Of a stretch of DNA of 64,000 nt, positions 56,301 through 64,000 are shown piece after piece. The stretch's first letter is position 1. Every line of letters starts with the position of its first letter. The notes under the pieces are model-generated. The model made no database searches. It worked only from the letters and a program-made list of their open reading frames with translations, and was not told the origin of the DNA. This stretch comes from Helicoverpa zea (Eukaryota > Arthropoda > Insecta > Lepidoptera > Noctuidae), in the NCBI RefSeq assembly GCF_022581195.2, contig NC_061479.1:620001-684000 (forward strand), written 5' to 3'. The position numbers were made by a program, and so were the translations under genes.

Positions 56301-59300
56301 TAAGTAAACTATAGTGTATCATCATCCTCCTGCCCTTATCCCTATTTTATTTGGGGTCGGCGCAGCATGTTTTCACCTTCCATACTCTTCTGTCTGGCAT
56401 CATCTTGTAAGTAATATTCTTTCTAGATATCTCGACGTTCACACAATCCTAGTTAACTATAGTGTACGCATACTATATGAAAATAACTCTTGAATTTACC
56501 TACACGCTCAATTTTCAAAGTAAACTATTGTTTTAAGAAAAACTGACGTATATGCTGTCGGTGAACTTGGTGCTTAGAATGTTTGGCTTGAAGGTGCTAA
56601 AGACAGAATTACTTTCGCATTTATGGTATAAGTAATGATTTTGTTACAGGGAATTTATAATAAATGCAGAAAATGAATCGTTCAGAGTACATTTGAGGGA
56701 CGCGATCGCTTCCGAAATAACTGTTTTAGACGGAACACATATAGCGTCGGAGGATAGAGCCAATTGTAAGTATATGTGCGGTAGACGGCACATCAGTGGT
56801 AGCTGTCATGCACCTTAACTCAATAGTAATAAGTACGATTTTCCTATAAAACTGATACCACTGACCTGAAGTTGACTGTACATAAGAATTAAAATTTTCA
56901 TCACATTTAATTAATTTTTGACATATCTATAGACCAGGTTTATTTATTTACTTAAATGTTTTATAACTTATATATACATATATAGAAATAAACAAGAAGT
57001 TAATGTTAATTTTTAGAGCATCCATTGGGTATACTAATGGTTATAGAATTGGTCCCCGATAAATAAGCTATCTAACACTGTTATTTTTTTTATCGGGTCA
57101 AATAAACTCCTCAAAAATTGATAATGAATTGAAATATGCATTAGGCCTCTGCCTCGAATTTTGCGGGCAGCGGGGCGGCGGCGGCGGCGGCGCGGGAGCG
57201 GCAGGATCTTACGCGTATAATCAAATGGAACGGCCCTCGAATACAGCGGCGCGGGAGCGGCGCGGCGGCGGGCAACGAGCGGTGCGCTCCAGTCAAGCGG
57301 TGACCGCCCGCGTTGGGCGTCTGCATTGTAGGCATAATGTTATACATTTTTTTTGTGACGTATCAAAATGTCTTCGGACGTGCAAGAGCTAATTATTTCG
57401 GCCATCTTTGAGAGGACACCCATATGGAACAGCAAACACAACAACAACACTACACTGCTATAGCGCCGCGCGATCTGCCCGCTAGTTTCGAGAACAGGTA
57501 TGCGTTGCCCGCCCCGCTCCCGCGCCGCCGCCGCTGCCGCCCCGCTGCCCGCAAAATTCGAGGCAGAGGCCTTAGAAATTGATTACAAAAAGTGTTGATC
57601 ACGTCTTTTACATTTCTAAAAATATTGAACAGGTTTTTTCCTTTCAGCAAATCCAGACATAACAGCAGAATATCTAAATTTATCCAAAAAGCTAGCTCTT
57701 TTAGCTAAATTCCTAGGCTTATTAGCATCGCTACCGTACACACAAATAGTATCAGATTTAAGTACAAAATCTACTATAACTAAAGTTGTACAGAAAGAAA
57801 TGAGCTATTCTACGCCTAAGGAGAAAGTTCTAGAAAATGATCTAGCTTTAAGGAATTATGTAAGTATTGATTTTTGTGTTTTTTTTGTCTTGTATAGTTT
57901 GCGCAATTATAATTTTGCGCAAAATCTTGCGCATTTTTTTTTGAGCGCTTTTGTAGTTGTATGTTATAAATTGCGTTTTTAGTGTTAGGGCAGTAAATAT
58001 TGCGGATAAAAAATCTTGCGCTAAATTTATATGCGTTAATCATGGTTGTATGTCATAAATTGCGTTATTGACGTTTGCGCATAAAATTATTTGCGCAAAA
58101 TAATACATTGAAATTGACTGTTTAAACAGAAATCATATTGAATCAGCATTGGTTAATTTCAATTTCTTATTTCTTCTTTCTCCTGCCCTGTTCCCAAATA
58201 TTACTTGGGGTCGGCGCAATATGTCATTTTCTTCCATTTTCCCCTGTCACTCGTCATACTGACACTCACTCCCTTCCTATCTTTTCTTAGGTCTTCCTCT
58301 TCCTCTCCATTCATCTACATCAATTTCTTATTTGTTACAACTTTAATAAATTAATATGTTTGTTTATATATTTATCTTACAGAGTCAACCAACTATAGAT
58401 TTACAAGGAATTTTAACAAATGCTCAAGAAAATGGCCGACTCTCAATAACAATTCCATGGCTAGTCCACTATTTATCAATGCTAGACTACACATCATTAC
58501 GCATAAACTACTACCAGAAACTACTAAAAATCCTATTCGATATCTACTCGAATCGACTAAAAATCGAAAGCACAACACTAAAGAAGAATACAGCTATATA
58601 TTTAAAATCGATTCTCGGCTGGTTATTCGATTTACCGCACTTTCCTCAAGAACTATTCTACGAGAATCGACTAAATATAACTGTATCGAGTGATTTGAAT
58701 GTCGATTCTTGCGATTTAGTCGATGAATCGATTATTATAGAGTTGTGCCCGCATTTGAGAGATTTAAACGTGTTGTTATCGACATGTAGAGTTGCCCAAG
58801 ATCAGAAAGATGTGGCTAGTTATCGACATATAACGCCGGTTAGTTTAACTTTGAACCCTGAGGATCGGATTAAGAATAAAGAGAAGGAATTACAGGTGAG
58901 TTGTAAATAATTATTTATACTTCTACTAGCTTCCGCCCGAGGCTTCGCCCGCGTAGAGTCCGGTTATATCGCGTTTCCAAGAGTATTCTTCAAAAATCCG
59001 GGATAAAAACTATCCTATGTTCTTTCTCAAGGTCAACTCTATCTCTGTACCAAATTTTATTATAATCAGGTCAGTGGTTTAGATGTGAAAGCGTTACAGA
59101 TAGCATACAGAGTTACTTTCGCATTTATAATATTAGTAGGGATATAATTCACATTTACTATGTGAATATTGGTGTCCCAAGATATGCTTTCCAAGTTTAT
59201 AAATGACCAAGTTTATGTAGGCACGATAAACTGTACGTCCCAACTGTAATTTGAACATCTTTGGCAGTCGTTAGGAGTAGTCAGAAGCTAGTAAGTCTGA

Positions 59301-62300
59301 CAACCAGTCTTACTTAAGGCTATCAAGTTACCCGGGTAACTGGGTTGAGGAGATCAGATAGGCAGTCGCTACTTGTGGCACACTGGTACTCAGCTGCATC
59401 CGGTTAGACTGGAAGCCGACCCCAACATAGTTGGGTTAGGCTCGGGAGATGATGATGCCATACTTTTTCAAGTCATTGTATTCAATGGCGGTAATCATAG
59501 ATTTCCTTCATATTTTACTTTCGTTTAAGTTTCTATGCGTCATTTATTTACTTAAATCAACTTTGTTTTGGACAAACGATCTTATAAAGGTCACCGGAAG
59601 ACGCTCGATGCAGGTCGCCTCCAACAGGTATCTGTGGAGACCTAAGGGGGAGGCCTATGTCCAGCAGTGGACGTCCTATGGCTGAGACGATGATGATGAT
59701 GATGATGAACTTTCTTTTCTTTCGTTTTCAAGGCTCGTTTAGAAGAAGAACTACTCAAAAGCCAGCCATCATCCACCCGTCGGGTCCTAGAGCTAGTAAT
59801 AGAGCGGGTGACTGCGGCCTCCGTGCGGTCTCTGAGCGCGGCCGCGTTAGAGCCAGCACGGGCTCGTGCTACACGGCATGCTGCCAGGCTCGTCGCTGTC
59901 TGTCATCATCAGGTAAATATATACCGTCTTACCCCTTCTTTCTCCTGCCCTGTTCCCAAATTTTACTTGGGGTCGGCGCAATATGTCATCCTCTTCCATT
60001 TTCCCCTGTCACTCGTCATACTGACACTCACTCCCTTCCTATTCATGTCATCTTTCAGGCAATCCATCCATCTTTTCTTAGGTCTTCCTCTTCCTCTCCA
60101 TCCATCTACATTCATATTTACCGTCTTACCACAAAAAATTTTAAATGTCAGTTTAACACTTAAAACTGTCAGATTATGACGTTGAAATAAGATCCATTTA
60201 GCAGCCACACTTTTTTAGTGTTTGACACGTGTTTAAGATTTTGTATTTTGTTGTTGTGTGTAAAATGAGAGTGTTTTCTGGAAGCCGCTGTCGCAATCGA
60301 GACACCGACTTCCAGAAGTCGAAGATGGGAGTTGATGACTAAATTGTGTTGTTCTAGCCGCTAGCTTAATTGCGATGCCGACTTCTAGAAGTCGGTGACC
60401 AAATTAAGACACCGACTTCCGGAAGTCGCTGACTTCAAAAGTCTATTTTCCCGCAGCCGTCGCTCCTACAGTCAGTGCAGCGAGTATACTCTGAGGAGCT
60501 GGCAGCACTGCGGGCTTCGGCGCTGGAGAGTGGGCGCGTGGCCATCCAGGGTCGAGCTCAGGCGGCCGTGTCGGCATTGCTGGCCACGGCGCCGCCGCCC
60601 CTTGTAGCGAGCGTCGTTAGAGCGGCTGTTAGATACAGTCTCGTTGTCATAACATGTCTTGATCTTAATTGATAGGGTTCTTTAACATTGCCTAGGGAAA
60701 CTTGGTGTGTCATATTTACAGTGTCCTTTAAAAGCGACTTCTGGAAGTCGTTGTCTAAATTTGTAACGACTTCTAGAAGTCGGTGTCTAAATTTGTAATA
60801 GCGACTTATGAAAGTCAGTGGTTTAATTTAGTCAAGGAATTTTGGAAGTCGCTGGCGTAATTGAGATGCCGACCTCTGGAAGTCGATGGCTAAATTGAGA
60901 TAGTGTCTTCTGGAAGCCGCTGGCTTAATTGCGACCCCGACTTCTAAAAGTCGCTGATCAAATTAAAACACCGACTTTCGAAAGTCGCTGACTTCGAAAG
61001 TGTTTTCTGTCGCAGCCGTCGCTCCTGCAGTCAGTGCAGCGAGTATACTCTGAGGAGCTGTCAGCACTGCGGGCTTCGGCGCTGGAGAGTGGGCGCGTGG
61101 CCATCCAGGGTCGAGCTCAGGCAGCCGTGTCGGCATTGCTGGCCACGGCGCCGCCGCCCTTTGTGACTCTCATCGTGAGAGCGGGTGTTACATACTGTCT
61201 GTTTTTAATTGATAGGGTTTTTTTGGATAGGAAAACTGTTGCTGTTTGGACGTCATATTTTCAGCGTCTATTAAAAGCGACTTCTAGAAGTCGGTGTATA
61301 AATTTGTAACGACGACTTCTAGAAGATGGTACCTAGCTTAATTGAGACAGCGACTTCCAGAAGTCGAAAGTGAAAGTCGGTGACAAAATTGAGACATTGT
61401 CTTCAATAAGCAGCTGGCTTAATTGCGACGCCGACTTCTAGAAGTCGATGACCAAATTAAGACACCGACTTCCGAAAGTCGCTGACTTCAAAAGTGTTTT
61501 CTGTCGCAGCCGTCGCTCCTGCAGTCAGTGCAGCGAGTATACTCTGAGGAGCTGTCAGCACTGCGGGCTTCGGCGCTGGAGAGTGGGCGCGTGGCCATCC
61601 AGGGTCGAGCTCAGGCGGCCGTGTCGGCATTGCTGGCCACGGCGCCGCCGCCCCTTGTGACTCTCGTAGTCCGAGCTGCTGTGACGAGGCTGCAGAAGTG
61701 GATCAATGATAATTGGAATACTACTGGTGAGTTATTTTGACTTATATTAGCTTACTTGTAACTATGTATGTAAAAAAATCTTGGAATCTCAATTTGACCC
61801 ACTTCCCGGTCTTCGATCAGGATAAAATTTTGCACACGCTCTGAGTTCCGATGACAATACATGACTAGCTAAGATTCCGGTATAAAAAGTATATTATGTT
61901 TATGTAGTGTTATCCGTATAATATATACCATAAAACTTTGCACCTACTACGGCTTCACCACCCAAAGGTAGACTGGGAGAAAACTCCTAAGGCGTTCAGT
62001 CCGCCATTGTACAAAATTGTGCATCATCATTAATTTAAGAGCTCTTGTCGGTGCAGCTCCTTCCATTTACGCCTATCTAGCGCCAACTCCTGAACTTCCT
62101 TATACGTCACAACCTTCACCTATAAAGTATTAAATAAATAAATATTGTCCCTAGCCGTCCTCTGCAAAGACATAGAGGCAGAAGTTCGAGCGCTACAGAG
62201 CATCGGCGAGTTAACGCCGGCGTGTCACAAGAGTGCCTCTGACGTGACCGCCGTGACGTCACCGCCTGCCGTGTTCGCGCAACACGTCAGTCCCGCCGCC

Positions 62301-62318
62301 AGTGTTATTCACTTGAAG
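50391..62318 (+). CDS. CDAN1: Codanin-1 homologue (discs lost in fly), 3' end outside the window
   Basis: Exons: 50391-50477, 50553-50641, 51731-52956, 53442-53673, 54337-54496 (or 55729-55873), 56202-56299, 56650-56765, 57648-57859, 58383-58895, 59733-59912, 61510-61726 and 62155-62318. All phases fit, giving 1098 codons to the last border. Codanin-1 binds the histone chaperone ASF1 and CDIN1 and is needed for red-cell precursors in humans (family knowledge). Recognition rests on several blocks in order: an N-terminal SVLTGKLEATLLVKWL, a long polar exon 3, then YFAVKSLWHQRIVLEVILDK, SFQNFKKQRDMFYEIW, LLAKFLGLLASLPY, ITIPWLVHYLSMLDY and LGWLFDLPHFPQELFY. These match the human protein in sequence and order. 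About the last 100-150 residues are not present before 64000. Introns are full of MITEs and a TTGCGCAA-rich repeat. Exons 5 and 11 are triplicated. Confidence 0.9.
51132..51347. mobile_element. piggyBac-type MITE at TTAA
   Basis: TTAA on both sides (51128-51131, 51348-51351). Inverted ends CACGTTCGCGGAC and CACGTTCATGGAC. The length is 216 bp. TTAA duplication is the mark of piggyBac-type transposition. It lies in codanin intron 2. Confidence 0.8.
51540..51660 (+). repeat. SINE tail fragment
   Basis: cattcacgaacgcctgtaaag to gattttgactttgactttg, the same tail as near 27280-27370. Confidence 0.55.
53205..53325. mobile_element. Short element with inverted subterminal motif, copy 1
   Basis: tacagtcaacttcaggtcag to agataccactgatgtgc. 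The same sequence in reverse orientation is at 56770-56882, and a piece is at 33646. It lies in codanin intron 3. Confidence 0.65.
53700..54175. repeat. Two LINE-tail-like repeats
   Basis: 53705-53880 (agcctatagccttccttgac) and 54015-54172 (gcttttgcccgcggcttcgc, tgagttatgcgcttaccaac), in codanin intron 4. Confidence 0.6.
54707..54834 (+). pseudogene. Codanin exon 5, broken copy b
   Basis: About 85-90% like exon 5 at 54337-54496, but an internal deletion (the part from cgctcgcctcaaagccc is lost) shifts the frame to a stop after PRASG. Acceptor atatcag and donor gtgaga are both kept. Confidence 0.75.
55235..55662. repeat. Direct repeat of about 88 bp in codanin intron 5
   Basis: gagcgtgaggttttttcgtt to gaagctatgc.atagctta occurs at 55238-55322 and 55577-55661, nearly identical. 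It is part of the same local duplication that made exon copies b and c. Confidence 0.75.
55729..55873 (+). other. Codanin exon 5, intact alternative copy c
   Basis: 145 nt, open, with acceptor atatcag and donor gtgaga. Entry phase 2 and exit phase 0 are the same as exon 5a, but it is five codons shorter at the start and lacks the RWYQD part. The encoded SGGTSRSSLRARLKALLCAG is the same as in 5a, and near the end one residue differs (CLSSSKQ for CLPSSKQ). Including both 5a and 5c would shift the frame and hit a stop, so only one can be used per transcript. Confidence 0.7.
56770..56882. mobile_element. Short element, copy 2 (inverted relative to 53205)
   Basis: cacatcagtggtagctgtcatgc-type start and tgacctgaagttgactgta end, in codanin intron 7. 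Confidence 0.65.
57147..57572. mobile_element. GC-rich MITE, longer copy
   Basis: Ends AGGCCTCTGCCTCGAATTTT on both sides in inverted orientation, with GCGGGCAGCGGGGCGGC. It is 426 bp, about twice the copy at 25777, with extra central sequence from 57315 to 57500. It lies in codanin intron 7. Confidence 0.75.
58175..58325 (-). mobile_element. RTE-like LINE tail fragment
   Basis: Minus-strand match to the end of 11261-11750 (tactgacactcactccc, gacccc/aagtaatatttggg). A middle piece is deleted. It lies in codanin intron 8. Confidence 0.7.
58925..59145 (-). repeat. LINE-tail-like repeat
   Basis: cttccgcccgaggcttcgcc to cgcatttataatattagtag. A well preserved copy. Confidence 0.7.
59170..59455 (+). 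repeat. SINE, head missing
   Basis: Body from ggtgtcccaagatatgc and tail gcatccggttagactggaag to gggagatgatgatg, in codanin intron 9. Confidence 0.75.
59590..59708 (+). repeat. RTE-type LINE 3' tail
   Basis: aggcctatgtccagcagtgg, then acgtcctatggctgagacg and (gatgat)n. The same closing sequence in other lepidopteran genomes ends RTE LINEs (family knowledge). It ends 25 bp before codanin exon 10. Confidence 0.65.
59940..60115 (-). mobile_element. RTE-like LINE tail fragment
   Basis: Minus-strand frame MNVDGWRGRGRPKKRWMDCL to MTYCADPK, nearly the same as the end of 11261-11750. Confidence 0.8.
60118..60245. mobile_element. Remnant of the 27496 MITE family
   Basis: accgtcttaccacaaaaaat, cagattatgacgttgaaata and a diverged right end. 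Confidence 0.5.
60457..60672 (+). other. Codanin exon 11, copy a (no donor)
   Basis: Acceptor cccgcag and an open frame PSLLQSVQRVYSEELAALRA to PPPLVASVVRAAV, then a divergent end with a TGA at 60670. The last 50 nt and the donor of the functional copy c are missing. If spliced from exon 10 it would make a shortened C-terminus. Confidence 0.7.
61016..61309 (+). other. Codanin exon 11, copy b (no donor)
   Basis: The first about 160 nt are nearly identical to copy c (SVQRVYSEELSALRASALES). After PPPFVTLIVRAGVTY it diverges and stays open to a stop at 61307. Acceptor tgtcgcag is kept; no donor is seen. Confidence 0.7.
61740..62150. other. Codanin intron 11 with a retroelement relic
   Basis: 61925-62110 carries cggcttcaccacccaaagg and tgtcggtgcagctccttcc, which look like an old LINE or SINE. 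Nothing else was found. Confidence 0.35.
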
Positions 62319-62469
62319 GTAGGAGTTATCTATTAGAACCGAAGTCGCTCTGTAGGGCTTAGGAAACTTTCACATAGCAGTCCGGAGTCTGGAAGTTGAA
62401 GATGTGTGTTTGTGAGTGCATCCGTGTATCGTAGAGCACGTAAGGCCGTATACAGAAAGAAAGCTCTAA

Positions 62470-62535
62470 ACTTATAAGCGCTTATCGGCGCAGGAAAATA
62501 TATGGACACGCGCCGATAAGCGCTTATAAGTTTCT
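62470..62535. repeat. Palindrome of 24-bp arms
   Basis: aacttataagcgcttatcgg against ccgataagcgcttataagtt, loop about 18 bp. It is a small hairpin element or the core of one. Confidence 0.6.
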
Positions 62536-62569
62536 AGCTTTTGTCGGCGCCGGTCAGCGTTAGTAAAGA

Positions 62570-62690
62570 GAAGAGATTGGGTTGCCAGGGTAACTGGGTT
62601 GAGGAGGTCAGATAGGCAGTCGCTCCTTGCAAACCACTGGAAGCCGACCCCAAAATAGTTGGGAAAAAGGCTGTGGAGATGATGATTTGC
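62570..62690 (+). repeat. SINE fragment
   Basis: gggttgccagggtaactggg to tggaagccgaccccaaaata and gatgatg, just before the second long repeat. Confidence 0.7.
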
Positions 62691-62738
62691 AAACAGCGTT
62701 GCCAGATATCCCTGTGCTCCGAAAATATTGAAACTATT

Positions 62739-64000
62739 AAGAGCGCTATTACAAAATCGAATCGCTCAGGTTTAGGTAAATTAGACGATAGCCGGCAGCA
62801 CTTGCACTCGTGTGCGTCTAGTGAAATACGCAACGCACACCTGCGGACCGCTACGCGGCACAAACAAACTTGAGACTTTGCCACTTTTTTCCAGTGCCAG
62901 TTTATTGTTTTTATAGTTTATGAAATATTATTTGTACCGATGAATTTTATAACCTAGAATAGCTCGATTGAGTTACAATAAACAAATAATCGTTTACAAT
63001 TTTTAAATTATTTAATCGACAACCAAACTTTTCACCATGTTTATCAATTAGGTATAAGTAATTGATTTATAAAAAAACTAAAATCTATAATTCGTCTTCC
63101 ATGTATTGTATCGTCATTTTCCTGCAACAATGAAAACTAGGAATGTAAATAGTTTATTAAAACAAATATGTCTGTTGCGAGTGACAAAAAATACTTACCA
63201 TATTATTTGTACTGGTATCCGATTGAGTCTGATAATCTGAATTAAATATGCTTTCATTATCCTGCAAGAATCAAAGATATCCAATTATATTATTATGCAA
63301 CAGCGAAACTAACGACGATGACATTTACGTACATATTTCTTTATAACCAACATCAAAAAAAGAGAACCCTATCTATAACATTTTCGCATTAGAATATCAT
63401 GGGCTAATACTTATGTATATTACATTTCAATCAGATCATTATAACTAATAAATAAAACAAAAACTCACTTGTATCAAAACGTGTTAGATGCGTAGGTTGC
63501 GCTATATTTTTCGAACTCCGGCGAGTTTACGCGGCGCAACAGCGAGCGATACGTCCTTCCTCGGTAAGCGCTTGGCGCTGACTAAAGTTGAACACCGCGC
63601 GTCACAAGATTTATATTGATTCTTTGCATTGCAAACAAAAATTATTTTAAAATATTGTTTTACTTTTAAATAGGCCTATTTTTTTTTTTCAAGCTTTATA
63701 ACAATGCCACCTTAATTATTAAATATTTTTTATTTGAATTTGGATTATACTTTCATAGATAAAAAATATAGTTTTGTACGGAAAATTGTCAGTAACTCTC
63801 AGTTTTATAGAATTATTTTTGGTGTATTACTGTATGAATTGTAATAAATTGGTTTAAGCATTCACAAGTACAAGATATAGTTGTATCTTGAACATTTTTA
63901 TAAATGGTTAAATTGCTATATCCTCGTAGTACTGAAGCATCAAAAGATACCCAAAAGCAACATTTTATGAAACATCCTTTGCAGAGACAAAGATTTTACT
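62739..64000. repeat. Right copy of the long direct repeat (partner 720-1982)
   Basis: Same orientation and order as 720-1982. It carries the same two minus-strand exons, but a 4-bp insertion (aggt near 63050) breaks the frame of the second. It runs off the window end. Confidence 0.9.
62946..63265 (-). pseudogene. Second copy of the Mutator-like exons, frameshifted
   Basis: Exon 63263-63201 and exon from about 63118 down correspond to 1246-1184 and 1097-927. In this copy the second exon meets TGA after QLLIPN owing to the 4-bp insertion, ahead of the FGC motif. Confidence 0.4.

Larger units (their letters stand above)
54500..58110. repeat. TTGCGCAA-rich intronic repeat
   Basis: The palindromic unit ttgcgcaa followed by runs of A recurs irregularly at 54508-54660, 54865-54985, 55887-56020 and 57897-58095. 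It is seen nowhere else in the window. It flanks exon copies 5a, 5b and 5c and follows exon 8. Confidence 0.75.
60285..61460. repeat. Array of GACTTCTAGAAGTC palindromes in a tandem duplication
   Basis: Perfect palindromes cgacttctagaagtcg at about 60382, 60769, 61277 and 61429. Near-palindromes (cgacttccagaagtcg and similar) lie between them, spaced by linkers such as gtg(t/a)ctaaatt. They fill the introns between codanin exons 10 and 11 and between the copies of exon 11. Confidence 0.8.

Overview
The window reads as nuclear DNA of a moth or butterfly (Lepidoptera). It is AT-rich and has spliced insect genes with GT-AG introns. It is crowded with tRNA-headed SINEs, LINE 3' ends and MITEs of the kind common in lepidopteran, especially noctuid, genomes. 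The order-level call is an inference from the repeats and protein types. No species can be named. All exon boundaries were placed by eye from ORF continuity, splice dinucleotides and codon phase.

Layout: (1) 1-2000 holds one copy of a block of at least 1.26 kb that recurs at 62739-64000, so near-identical copies lie at the two ends of the window. It carries exons of a probable Mutator-like transposase-type protein. (2) 2965-29158, minus strand, is one large gene for a 465-aa protein with SUMO-type KxE motifs and ten C2H2 zinc fingers, in four exons. Its 14.5-kb first intron contains a complete antisense tetraspanin gene (21044-26570). Its 9.8-kb second intron contains a small same-strand gene with a Myb/SANT-like start (9806-12834). 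(3) 29464-34435 is mostly nested SINE and MITE insertions. (4) 34436-36081, minus strand, is a DUF4806 protein gene whose promoter and first coding exon are a duplicate of those of the zinc-finger gene. (5) 36319-41053 is an apparently complete P-type DNA transposon. It has inverted terminal repeats, a perfect 8-bp target duplication and a four-exon, 902-codon THAP-domain transposase. It sits in the duplicated promoter. (6) 41340-45805 holds a tandem pair of TTA-tailed short retroelements and a 5'-truncated LINE split by a MITE. (7) 46631-49801, minus strand, is a ZAD plus 14-finger C2H2 gene, head to head with (8) the codanin-1 gene (50391 to beyond 62318, plus strand).

The codanin gene is the longest reading in the window, at least twelve exons and 1098 codons, with its 3' end outside. 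Two of its exons have been tandemly triplicated. In one set two copies keep open frames with identical splice phases, which suits mutually exclusive use. In the other set two upstream copies keep the acceptor and frame but have lost the donor.

The genes do not form an operon or pathway. The themes of the region are transposon nesting that can be read in order of insertion, reuse of a promoter plus first exon by two unrelated protein bodies, and exon duplication inside codanin-1.
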